From: Anaplasmataceae bacterium AB001_6
GTDB lineage: Bacteria > Pseudomonadota > Alphaproteobacteria > Rickettsiales > Anaplasmataceae
DNA: 64,000 nt
Assembly: GCA_020002265.1 (NCBI GenBank)
Contig: CP048228.1
Location: 496,001-560,000, forward strand
Reading direction: 5' to 3'
Below are positions 25,956-34,338 of the stretch, piece by piece. Below the pieces are notes generated by a model. It worked only from the letters and a program-made list of their open reading frames with translations, searched no databases and had not been told where the DNA came from. The position numbers were made by a program, and so were the translations under genes. Numbering within the stretch: the stretch's first letter is position 1; every line of letters starts with the position of its first letter.

Positions 25956-26045
25956 TATAATATATAATATTATGATATGACATTATATATTTATATTTTT
26001 TCCATATTCTTTTGATAAGATGTTTTTGTATTTATCGATAAATTC

Positions 26046-26126
26046 GGTAGTTATCAAAGATATTTTTTCGTTGGAAGGCATTTTTTGTCCCGAAAAAGGA
26101 TAGGATAATATTTTTTGATAACTGCC
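26046..26126 (+). repeat. Nested inverted repeat upstream of secG
   Basis: Outer arms 26046-26058 and 26114-26126 pair over 13 bp, with one G-U (GGTAGTTATCAAA / TTTGATAACTGCC). An inner pair TTTTTCG (26064-26070) and CGAAAAA (26091-26097) lies inside. The 81-bp unit could be an RNA leader structure, an attenuator for secG-pyrG, or a small MITE-like element. No target-site duplication is obvious. Confidence 0.5.
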
Positions 26127-26217
26127 ATAATAAAGCTACTTATTCGTCTTTTATTATTTCTTTTTTGGATGTTTTTTTGTATACTGAGATTAGTACGTGT
26201 TCTTATTATACAATGGC

Positions 26218-26550
26218 ATGATCAATATTTTTCTTGTGTTGCATTTTTTGCTAATTTTTCTTATCTTGTTGCTAATTTTGGTGCAGAGTATAGATTCAGA
26301 TTTTGTTAGCGATTTTGTTGGCAAAAAAAGCACTTCTTTTGGTAAAATCAATAAACTGAAACCGGTTGCAAAATTTACTTGGGTTATAGTGTTTTTATTT
26401 ATTTGTAATACTGCAATTCTAACTGCTGTTTACAGTAGTGGTCATAAATCATCTTTGTTTATAGAAGAAGATGATCTTATTACAGATCAATCAGAATTAA
26501 AATTTGATAAATTGCGTGATTTCGATAACTCGGTGCCTTTAGATGGTTAA
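26218..26550 (+). CDS. secG: Preprotein translocase subunit SecG
   Basis: Small membrane subunit of the SecYEG channel. Two membrane segments occupy about residues 1-24 (MINIFLVLHFLLIFLILLLI) and 52-74, joined by a loop rich in Gly and Lys (FVGKKSTSFGK). I chose ATG at 26218 because the family starts directly with the first helix; a GTG at 26197 in the same frame would add seven residues. It overlaps pyrG by 8 bases. The secG-pyrG order is a known alphaproteobacterial arrangement and supports the call. Confidence 0.82.
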   Translation: MINIFLVLHFLLIFLILLLILVQSIDSDFVSDFVGKKSTSFGKINKLKPVAKFTWVIVFLFICNTAILTAVYSSGHKSSLFIEEDDLITDQSELKFDKLRDFDNSVPLDG

Positions 26551-28291
26551 CAATAATAATTGTAAGATAGTTTGTATAACAGGGGGAGTTATTTCATCTT
26601 TGGGTAAAGGGCTCGCTACAGCCGCTTTAGGCTCTTTATTACAACAAAAAGGTTTTAAGATAAAATTAAAAAAACTTGACCCATATCTTAATGTTGATCC
26701 AGGAACAATGAATCCTGTTCAACATGGAGAGGTGTTCGTGACTGAAGATGGTGGCGAGACAGATTTAGATCTTGGACATTATGAAAGGTTCGTTGGGATA
26801 AATTGCTCTAAGAATGACAACATTACTACTGGAAAGATATACCAAAAATTGATCATGAAAGAGAGAAAAGGTGGTTATCTTGGCGAGACTGTACAAGTGA
26901 TTCCTCATGTGACTGATATAATAAAGGATTTCATTTTATCAGATATTGAAGACTATGATTTTTTACTGTGTGAAATCGGGGGAACAATAGGTGATATTGA
27001 AAGCCAACCTTTTATTGAAGCAATCAGACAATTGATGTATTCGAGTCGTAAAATAAGAAAAAATATAGCTCTTATGCATTTGACTATGGTTCCGACTATT
27101 AATAATGATAAAGAATTTAAAACTAAACCTACTCAACATTCAGTAAAAAGTCTTAATTCCATGGGTATACAGCCTGATATTATAATGTGCAGAAGTCCTT
27201 CTTCTATTCCAAAAGATAAATTAGAAAAAATAGCTTCTCTTTGTAGTGTTGATAAAGATTTTGTTATATGTGCTCCTGATGTTAAATATATATATGAAAT
27301 ACCAGTGGTATATCATAATTTCGGATTAGATAAGCAGATTTTAAAATACTTTGATATGGAAGATTGCTTTAAGCAATCTGAAAATAACCCTTTGATTATT
27401 AATAAATGGGAGAACATAATAGAAAAATTTTATAGTGTAAAGCATTATACTGTAAAGATAGCTCTTATAGGAAAATATGTTGAATTATCTGATTCTTATA
27501 AATCAGTTTTAGAGGCATTAGATCATGCTGGATTAATCAATAATTGTAATGTTAAAGTTGAATTAATTAATTCAGAGGACCTGTCTTCTTACGAATATAC
27601 CCAAAAAACTCTGAAGTGTTTTGACATAGTGATTGTTCCAGGAGGTTTTGGTAGTAGAGGAATAAAAGGTAAATTATTGGCAATAAGGTATGCAAGGGAA
27701 TTTAAAATTCCTTTTTTAGGAATTTGTTTGGGTTTTCAATTGTCTATTATAGAGATTTGCCAAAATGTTTTAAAAATGAAAGATGTAGGATCTTCAGAAT
27801 TTGGATCTTATGAGAATGAAGTTATTGTTTTAATGGACAGTTGGACTTCTAAAAAAGACTTAAAAAAGGAGTATAGAACCTCTTCATGTGATAAAGGAGG
27901 GACAATGCGCTTAGGATCTTATAAATGCTTACTTGTTCCAGATACGAAGATTAGTGAAATATATGGCAAAGTGAATTTCATATTAGAGCGTCATAGGCAT
28001 AGATTTGAATTTAACATAAAATATCAAAGTATTCTTGAAGAGAAAGCAGGTGTGATTTTTTCGGGTATATGTGATAATAGAGATGATATATTAGAAGTCA
28101 TAGAATTATCAAATCATCCTTGGTTTATTGCTACACAATATCATCCTGAATTTAAATCAAGACCTTTTAATTGCCATCCATTATTTGCTTCTGTAATTGC
28201 AAAATCACTGCAGATTAAGGAAGAGAATAGCAAAAAATCTGTAGGATCGGGATCGATAAATATAATAAATCAGAATCAAACAACACATTAA
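26543..28291 (+). CDS. pyrG: CTP synthase
   Basis: Converts UTP to CTP using glutamine and ATP. At 582 aa it is slightly longer than the usual ~545. The amidoligase domain has TGGVISSLGKGLATAALGSL at residues 10-29 and CEIGGTIGDIESQPFIEAIR near 143-162. The glutamine amidotransferase domain has the nucleophile loop LGICLGFQLSI near 400 and the catalytic QYHPEFKSRP near 533. A short non-conserved Ser/Asn-rich tail ends the protein. It is translated from a start overlapping secG. Confidence 0.97.
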   Translation: MVNNNNCKIVCITGGVISSLGKGLATAALGSLLQQKGFKIKLKKLDPYLNVDPGTMNPVQHGEVFVTEDGGETDLDLGHYERFVGINCSKNDNITTGKIYQKLIMKERKGGYLGETVQVIPHVTDIIKDFILSDIEDYDFLLCEIGGTIGDIESQPFIEAIRQLMYSSRKIRKNIALMHLTMVPTINNDKEFKTKPTQHSVKSLNSMGIQPDIIMCRSPSSIPKDKLEKIASLCSVDKDFVICAPDVKYIYEIPVVYHNFGLDKQILKYFDMEDCFKQSENNPLIINKWENIIEKFYSVKHYTVKIALIGKYVELSDSYKSVLEALDHAGLINNCNVKVELINSEDLSSYEYTQKTLKCFDIVIVPGGFGSRGIKGKLLAIRYAREFKIPFLGICLGFQLSIIEICQNVLKMKDVGSSEFGSYENEVIVLMDSWTSKKDLKKEYRTSSCDKGGTMRLGSYKCLLVPDTKISEIYGKVNFILERHRHRFEFNIKYQSILEEKAGVIFSGICDNRDDILEVIELSNHPWFIATQYHPEFKSRPFNCHPLFASVIAKSLQIKEENSKKSVGSGSINIINQNQTTH

Positions 28292-28337
28292 CGGAATAAA
28301 TAGCAGACGTCCAGATTATTTTCCAATCCCAAAAAAG

Positions 28338-28378
28338 AATAGAGAAGGATTCTATATTGTATATTATCCTCTTCTATT
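28338..28378. terminator. Convergent terminator between pyrG and ctaE
   Basis: Arms AATAGAGAAGGAT (28338-28350) and ATCCTCTTCTATT (28366-28378) pair except for two central mismatches. The hairpin lies between two convergent genes and could serve both. Confidence 0.5.
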
Positions 28379-28388
28379 TAAAAGTATT

Positions 28389-29219
28389 TTATCTTGAAAA
28401 TACATATACAAAAAGAAATACGAATATCCATACTACATCTACAAAATGCCAGTACCAAGATGCAAATTCAAAACCTAGGTGATTTAATGGTGTAAGTTGT
28501 CCTTTGATTGCCCTAATTAAACAAACAGTAAGGAAAATTACTCCAATTATTACATGTGCACCGTGAAAACCTGTCAACATATAAAAGTTTGAAGTATATA
28601 AAGATTTTATACCCTCTTCTACAAAATTAAAATCAGAGTGAGCGAATTCAAAAAATTGCAGAAATATGAATATTAAACCTAGCATTATCGTTATAAATAA
28701 GGCATTAACTAAATTTGTATTATCTTTATTTAAAAGAGCATAATGAGCCCATGAAACTGAACATCCTGAAAGAAGTAATATACATGTATTTATAAAAGGT
28801 ATTTCTAAAGGATCTACAGTTTTTATGCCTTCTGGTGGCCAAGATGAAACTATTATGTTCCAAAAATCTTCTATAATGTAAGTGTTTATCCAAGCAGTGA
28901 AAAAAGATGCAAAATATGAGCCAAAAAATACAATTTCAGTGATAATAAACAATATCATTCCTATCTTTAGCCCTTTTTGAACCACTTCATTATGTGCTTT
29001 ATCTCTTATTGCTTCCAAGATTATATCTTTCCACCATAAGAAAAGAGAGAATAATAAAATTGATAAAGAAGCTAAAAAAGCAAAGATGGTAAGAAAATTT
29101 TTTTCTCTCATGAATAATACAAAACTAATTACCAAGAGAAAAAGAGAAAAAGAGGTAAAGATTGGTTTATAACTAGGATCTATGATATGAAATTTGTGTT
29201 CTACTTTTTTTTCTAACAT
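28389..29219 (-). CDS. ctaE: Cytochrome c oxidase subunit III
   Basis: Subunit III of aa3-type oxidase, with seven predicted membrane segments. Characteristic stretches are EKKVEHKFHIIDPSYKP at the N-terminus, GMILFIITEIVFFGSYFASF (helix III, with the conserved Glu), and the C-terminal FHGAHVIIGVIFL and FEFASWYWHFVDVVWIFVF. I chose ATG at 29219 because family members begin just before HxxDPS; an ATG at 29264 would add 15 residues. Subunits I and II and the Cox11 assembly factor are not in the window. A SCO-type copper factor is encoded at 51.4 kb. Confidence 0.93.
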   Translation of the reverse strand: MLEKKVEHKFHIIDPSYKPIFTSFSLFLLVISFVLFMREKNFLTIFAFLASLSILLFSLFLWWKDIILEAIRDKAHNEVVQKGLKIGMILFIITEIVFFGSYFASFFTAWINTYIIEDFWNIIVSSWPPEGIKTVDPLEIPFINTCILLLSGCSVSWAHYALLNKDNTNLVNALFITIMLGLIFIFLQFFEFAHSDFNFVEEGIKSLYTSNFYMLTGFHGAHVIIGVIFLTVCLIRAIKGQLTPLNHLGFEFASWYWHFVDVVWIFVFLFVYVFSR

Positions 29220-29370
29220 GATTAGTATCAAACCCCAAGAAATAATATATTGAGCAATATGCATTCACGATATTATATTATTATATTACAATAAATTAAA
29301 CAAATGGTAATCTTATTTTTTTATACTATGAACAATATAAAATATTATTTTTGTACTTATTTTATGTAAA

Positions 29371-30099
29371 ATGAGAAAGATTTTTAATAAATTACTGAGT
29401 ATTTTCCCAGCATATTTTTTTCTAAGTGCGTTCGGTGTCGGATATTTACCAACTTGGCAAAGCCATTGGGCGGCTTTTGCAGCAATTCTAATATCTCATA
29501 TTATAGTTTTTTTTACAGTAGGATATCAAGCTCATGTTATTGAGTTTACATTTAATTTATATCTTATATGTGCTGCGTTTTTAATAATATTCTCATTTTC
29601 TTTTCTAATTTTATTTTTAAAGGGAGATGAAATAGCGCATGAAAATGTTATGATCGCAAGTTTTTTTGGACAAATGATTTTTTTATTTGCAACAGCTCCT
29701 ATGGTGTTTGTTTTAAGAGATTGGATCCAAGAATTATATGATGAAACATGTGAAAATTTAATTGAATGTGCAATTTGGGTGAATCAAAGCATGGTTTTTT
29801 TAACTCTATATGGAATATTTTATTTTATATATAGAGTCATTGATGTCTTTAAATTATGGCCTGTTTCTTTTTTAGAGAGAGATTATCATAATGCCCTTTC
29901 TTATATAATGCAAGGTATCATAAATGCATTTTATTCTTCTTTAATAGTATATTTTGTAGGATTCGTGTTTTTCAATCTTAATTTTGAAGCAGTCTATATG
30001 CTTTATAAAACAATATTCCAGAATCAAAAAATGGTACTATTATCAGTTTATAATGAAAGCATACAGGGCTTTGACTTACCAATTAATATTAATAAATGA
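29371..30099 (+). CDS. Membrane protein resembling a degenerate PgpA
   Basis: A 242-aa protein with about five membrane segments. The start FFLSAFGVGYLPTWQSHWAA recalls phosphatidylglycerophosphatase A (family pattern GxGYxPxAPGTxGS), and HENVMIASFFGQMI recalls its IDExxGQ segment. But the APGT loop is replaced and the IDE acidic pair is absent, so the known active site is not preserved. It may be a fast-evolving PgpA with altered chemistry, or an unrelated membrane protein. It is divergent from ctaE and is followed by asd. Confidence 0.4.
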   Translation: MRKIFNKLLSIFPAYFFLSAFGVGYLPTWQSHWAAFAAILISHIIVFFTVGYQAHVIEFTFNLYLICAAFLIIFSFSFLILFLKGDEIAHENVMIASFFGQMIFLFATAPMVFVLRDWIQELYDETCENLIECAIWVNQSMVFLTLYGIFYFIYRVIDVFKLWPVSFLERDYHNALSYIMQGIINAFYSSLIVYFVGFVFFNLNFEAVYMLYKTIFQNQKMVLLSVYNESIQGFDLPININK

Positions 30100-30204
30100 G
30101 TATATATTTTTTACAAAAAATGCATACTGAAATGTATGATTGTATATTCGATTTTGTTGATATATAATTACGGCTATCTTGGGATATTGTAATAGCAACT
30201 TTTT

Positions 30205-31212
30205 ATGAAAAGTTTTGTAATAGCCGTAATTGGTGCTACTGGTGTTATTGGTAGAGAAATAATTAACATTCTATACGAAAGGGGCTTTCCTGTTTCTAAA
30301 ATTATTCCTCTTGCATCTATGGATTCCTATGGAAAAAAAATTTCTTTTGGAGAAAAGCAAGTTTATCAAGTAGAAATGCTAGAAAAATTTAACACTTTTA
30401 GTGACGTTGATATAGTTTTTTTTGCTACAAATGAATATATTTCTAGAAAATATGTTGATCGTTTTCGATCTGCTGGATGCATTGTGATAGATACAAGTGA
30501 TGCTTATAGATTAGATGAAAAAGTCCCGTTAATTGTTCCTGAGATAAATGCTCATGACGTAGGCGATAGTAGATTTTTTGCTAGTCCCAATTGCTCTGCC
30601 ATTCAATTGCTTATGTCTATTTTTCCTTTAACAAAATTGGTCAACATAAATAGGATTTTTGTGTCAACATACCAATCAGTTTCTGGGATAGGCCGCAAAG
30701 CTATGAATGAATTATATGATAAAACTAAAGCTAGTTATTCTTTTATAGATAAAGACGAAGAAGAGAGTGTTTTTCCAGAAAATATAGTTTTTAATTGCTT
30801 GCCACATGTTGGTGATTTTGATGAATTAGGAAATTCTTCTGAAGAGAATAAAATAAAATTAGAAAGTAATAAGATAACAGGGGGCATTTTGAGTGATATT
30901 ATAGCTACTTGTGTACGTGTCCCTGTTTTTATTGGTCATGCACAGTCTATATTTATAGAATTTGATGGCTCTATGAAGAATATAAATTCTGTGATTGAAG
31001 CGTATGATGATTTTCCTGGGGTAGATTTGTTTAATGATGTAGAGAAATATGCTACACCATTGAATGCTAAAAATTTTGATGATGTAGTTGTTTCTCGATT
31101 GAGAATTGATGAAGAAAAAAGGATATGTTCTATTTGGAGCGTTGCAGATAACTTGAGAAAGGGTGGTGCACTGAATGCTGTTCAAATAGCTGAAATTATT
31201 GCAAATCTTTGA
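30205..31212 (+). CDS. asd: Aspartate-semialdehyde dehydrogenase
   Basis: Reduces aspartyl phosphate to aspartate semialdehyde, the entry to diaminopimelate, lysine and threonine. The 335-aa protein shows an NADP-binding IGATGVIGREIINILYERGFP at its N-terminus, the catalytic Cys in FASPNCSAIQLL near residue 131, a conserved STYQSVSGIGRKA, and RVPVFIGHAQSIFIEF with the catalytic His near 248. With dapD at 49.5 kb this points to a retained meso-DAP route. Length is normal. Confidence 0.95.
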   Translation: MKSFVIAVIGATGVIGREIINILYERGFPVSKIIPLASMDSYGKKISFGEKQVYQVEMLEKFNTFSDVDIVFFATNEYISRKYVDRFRSAGCIVIDTSDAYRLDEKVPLIVPEINAHDVGDSRFFASPNCSAIQLLMSIFPLTKLVNINRIFVSTYQSVSGIGRKAMNELYDKTKASYSFIDKDEEESVFPENIVFNCLPHVGDFDELGNSSEENKIKLESNKITGGILSDIIATCVRVPVFIGHAQSIFIEFDGSMKNINSVIEAYDDFPGVDLFNDVEKYATPLNAKNFDDVVVSRLRIDEEKRICSIWSVADNLRKGGALNAVQIAEIIANL

Positions 31213-31236
31213 TTTTCCTTATCTTATTTTTTAATT

Positions 31237-32574
31237 ATGAGTGATAAACTAAAAAAAAGATCCAACGATATGCTCACGATTTTTATGATTGCATTAATAT
31301 CTGGGATGATGTTTTCTTTTACTCATGGGACAATTAATATGTGGTTTTCTGTTGCTGGGATACCTAAATCGAAGATTGGATTTATGCACATCGCAACTTT
31401 CCCCTTTGCTCTTAAATTTTTGTGGTCTGGCTTTTTTGATATAATTATAGTTAAATTTTTTAAAAAATTTAATAATTATTATCGCTGGACAGTTGTCTTT
31501 CAGATTTTAATATTTATATGCATTTCGATTTACTTTTTCATTAACCCTACTAAGAGTCTATTTTTCATATTTATATTTCAGTTTTTTTTATCTATTTTAG
31601 CTGCTAGTCATGATGCTAATTCTGATGCTTATAGAGTAAAAATTCTGTCATCAAAAGAACAAGGATTGGGAACTTCTTTTGCTATTTCTGGCTATAGAAT
31701 TGGTATGTATTTAGCGGGCGGTATATTTTTATTATTAGTTTCTTATTTATGCGATGTAAATCTTTTGTGTGATAATATAACAAATTGGCAATATTCTTAC
31801 CTTATTTTTTCTATTTTAATTTTCACCATTATGGTGATGATTTTTTTTATCAGGAGAAATTCAAAGGATTTTTATGATCGTAACTTTTCTGAAAATAAAG
31901 GGGAAAAAAAGTATGATAATTTTCTAGGTCATATAGAGCATTTCTTACGTACTTCATTTATAAGCCCTATTAAAGACTTTTATTCGCGTGAATCTATGTG
32001 TATCTTGATACTCTTTTCACTTTTATTTGCCAGAGCACCTGACATATTTATAGGAGTTATGCTTAATCCTTTTTTTCTAGAGATGGGTTATTCTATACGC
32101 GATATAGCATTTGTTAATAAAACTTTTGGTTTTTTTATAACTTTTGTTGGGGCATATTTTGGTGGTTTTTTACTTTTACGTTTTAATTTAAATAAAATGG
32201 TCATAATTGGTTTGTTTTTGCAAATGATATCAAATTTATCTTTTATGCTAATATATTATATTGGTAACTATATACAGTTGCTTTTTTTAGCAATTGCTGT
32301 AGAAAATATCACAGGAGGAATGATTACCACTATATTTGTTGCTTATATATCTAATCTTTGTAAAAATTCCAATTATATTGCTTTGCAATACTCAATGTTA
32401 ACTTCTTTCACAGCACTGGGTGTGCTTATTATATCACCTATTTCTGGTATATTGGCTGAATTGTTAAATTGGGATTCTTTCTTCTTAATTAGTGCATTAA
32501 TCGGTATTATACCTTTATTTACTATGCTACATATATTTTCTAATAAAATAAATACAACTACTGAGATTGCTTAA
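31237..32574 (+). CDS. AmpG-like MFS permease 1
   Basis: A 445-aa protein with about 12 membrane segments. The first third matches the AmpG muropeptide permease pattern: a start helix, INMWFSVAGIPKSKIGFMH, then FALKFLWSGFFD. AASHDANSDAYRV fits the charged A-B loop motif, and ISGYRIGMYLAGG follows. In bacteria AmpG imports anhydro-muropeptides for cell wall recycling. A paralogue follows 17 bases downstream. Substrate is inferred from family only; Rickettsiales carry several AmpG-like transporters whose substrates are not settled. Confidence 0.8.
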   Translation: MSDKLKKRSNDMLTIFMIALISGMMFSFTHGTINMWFSVAGIPKSKIGFMHIATFPFALKFLWSGFFDIIIVKFFKKFNNYYRWTVVFQILIFICISIYFFINPTKSLFFIFIFQFFLSILAASHDANSDAYRVKILSSKEQGLGTSFAISGYRIGMYLAGGIFLLLVSYLCDVNLLCDNITNWQYSYLIFSILIFTIMVMIFFIRRNSKDFYDRNFSENKGEKKYDNFLGHIEHFLRTSFISPIKDFYSRESMCILILFSLLFARAPDIFIGVMLNPFFLEMGYSIRDIAFVNKTFGFFITFVGAYFGGFLLLRFNLNKMVIIGLFLQMISNLSFMLIYYIGNYIQLLFLAIAVENITGGMITTIFVAYISNLCKNSNYIALQYSMLTSFTALGVLIISPISGILAELLNWDSFFLISALIGIIPLFTMLHIFSNKINTTTEIA

Positions 32575-32591
32575 TATATTCAATATATTAT

Positions 32592-33860
32592 ATGAGAAAT
32601 AAAACTATAACTATTTTAACTGCTGATAATGCAGAAATATTTATTTTTGGAATTATAAGCAGTATGGTTTTCTCTCTTATTCATTCTAACTTTAGTACTT
32701 GGTTATCAAATATTGGAGTATCAAAAACAGAAATTGGATTTATTTCATTGTTTTCGATGCCTTATGCTCTAAGATTTATCTGGTCTTCTGAAATTTCAAA
32801 ATACAAAATACCAATTTTATCAAGATTATTTGGCAATCATAAATCATGGGTATTTATTATTACTATTATGATTTCATTTACAACATTGATTCTATTTTTT
32901 ATAGATTTAGATTCAGATAACATATATTTTTTTAGTGTATTTGTATTTATTTATTCCGTATTTGGTGCTTTGCAGGTATCACTTATAGATTGTTATAGAA
33001 TTAATAAATTCTCTTATAAGCAGCAAAGCATAGTGTCTTCTTTCTATATGACAGGATATAAAACAGGTATAATACTTGCTAGTGGTTTTTTATTAATACT
33101 TGTTGATTATTTATGCAAAATGTTTGGTTTATGCGATGCATCCATAAATTGGAAGATAAGTTATTTAATCTTATCGTTATTAATGGTTTTTTTTAGTCTA
33201 ATAAATCTGTTATTTTTTCCAAAATTTAGTTTAAATATTGATGATTATGGCAAAAGAATATTTTGCATACAGAAAATGAAATCTGCTGTACTTAGCGTTT
33301 TGAGTGTTAAGGGAGGTATATATTTATTATGCTTTGTTACGATTTATAGAATTCCTGATGCTTTTATTAGTAATATGATAAATATATTTTTTTTAGATAG
33401 AGGGTACTCTTTATCAGAAATAGGTTTTTATTGGAAAATTATTGGGTTTATAACAAATATTTTAGGTCTTTTATTAGGTGGTTATTTGTCTACTATCACT
33501 AATGATAAAACATTTTTAATGATAGGTGCTATTTTACAAATGATATCTAATATCTTCTTTGTTTATATGGCAAATAATATAAATAATGATATTATCACTT
33601 TATGCATTACCATTTTTGTAGAAAATATATGTGCAGGTGTTGCAACGTGTTGTATAGTATCTTATATTGCTAAAAAATGTAAGATTTATGTTAATCCTGC
33701 AGCAAGCTATGCTTTTATAGAATCATTTTATAGACTGTTTGAAATATTTATCAATTTATTTTCCGGTATTTATGCAGATAATTTTTCTTGGATTTCATTT
33801 TATATCTTTAGTATGTGCCTTGGTTTAATTCCTTTGTTTATGATACTTAAATTAAAATGA
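32592..33860 (+). CDS. AmpG-like MFS permease 2
   Basis: A 422-aa paralogue of the preceding gene, with the same landmarks: FSTWLSNIGVSKTEIGFIS, PYALRFIWSSEIS, QVSLIDCYRINK and MTGYKTGIILASG. It is clearly diverged from permease 1, which suggests separate roles rather than a recent duplication. Its stop overlaps the next gene by 4 bases. The trio permease-permease-SH3b is likely one operon started upstream of 31237. Confidence 0.8.
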   Translation: MRNKTITILTADNAEIFIFGIISSMVFSLIHSNFSTWLSNIGVSKTEIGFISLFSMPYALRFIWSSEISKYKIPILSRLFGNHKSWVFIITIMISFTTLILFFIDLDSDNIYFFSVFVFIYSVFGALQVSLIDCYRINKFSYKQQSIVSSFYMTGYKTGIILASGFLLILVDYLCKMFGLCDASINWKISYLILSLLMVFFSLINLLFFPKFSLNIDDYGKRIFCIQKMKSAVLSVLSVKGGIYLLCFVTIYRIPDAFISNMINIFFLDRGYSLSEIGFYWKIIGFITNILGLLLGGYLSTITNDKTFLMIGAILQMISNIFFVYMANNINNDIITLCITIFVENICAGVATCCIVSYIAKKCKIYVNPAASYAFIESFYRLFEIFINLFSGIYADNFSWISFYIFSMCLGLIPLFMILKLK

Positions 33861-34327
33861 GGATACTTTTATATTGTTTATTTGTTGTGTTATTTACAAT
33901 ACCTTTTATTGATGATTTTTTTTGTTATGATTGCCCGAAAGATCATTTTTTTAAAACTAAAAGTAATAAGATAAATTTGCGCAAGGGACCATCAATTGAA
34001 TACCCTATAATTTTTACTTATAATTCTAAAAATATTCCTGTTCGTATTTTATCATGCTATGAAGATTGGTTTTATATACAAGATTATGAAAATAGAGCAG
34101 GATGGATAAAAAAATCTTTCTTAATAAAAAATATCAATTATGCTATAGTAAGCATAGATAAAGCTTCATTATTCCATAAATCAGATATTAATTCTAAGAA
34201 GATATATTATTGTGATGTTGGAACAATATTAAGTTATAAAATTTGTCAAGGTGAGTGGTGTAAAGTAAAAATAAATAAGAATGTTACCGGTTGGATACAA
34301 AAAAGTAAAATTTGGGGTGTGGAATGA
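33857..34327 (+). CDS. Secreted protein with two SH3b domains
   Basis: A 156-aa protein with a signal peptide or N-terminal anchor (about residues 1-20). The first SH3b repeat contains KINLRKGPSIEYPIIFTY and NRAGWIKKSFL. The second contains VSIDKASLFHKSDINSKKI and VTGWIQKSKIWG. This is the alphaproteobacterial SH3_4 type, thought to bind cell wall material. It is translationally coupled (ATGA overlap) to the AmpG-like pair, which makes a cell-wall link more likely. Confidence 0.8.
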   Translation: MRILLYCLFVVLFTIPFIDDFFCYDCPKDHFFKTKSNKINLRKGPSIEYPIIFTYNSKNIPVRILSCYEDWFYIQDYENRAGWIKKSFLIKNINYAIVSIDKASLFHKSDINSKKIYYCDVGTILSYKICQGEWCKVKINKNVTGWIQKSKIWGVE

Positions 34328-34338
34328 GAAGCGTTTTT

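Larger units (their letters stand above)
25592..26045. other. Intergenic region with a dead antigen gene copy
   Basis: The first 450 bases of the 626-bp region before secG hold the terminator of member 9 and the internally deleted copy of a large antigen gene described separately. Homology to the 3' flank of member 8 continues past the tail, for example TTTTTTCCATATT at about 23358 and again at about 25997. Confidence 0.6.

Noticed and set aside
26115-26309. Possible 64-aa membrane protein before secG
   Set aside because: It overlaps secG in another frame, its hydrophobicity is explained by T-rich DNA, and it lacks a ribosome site.
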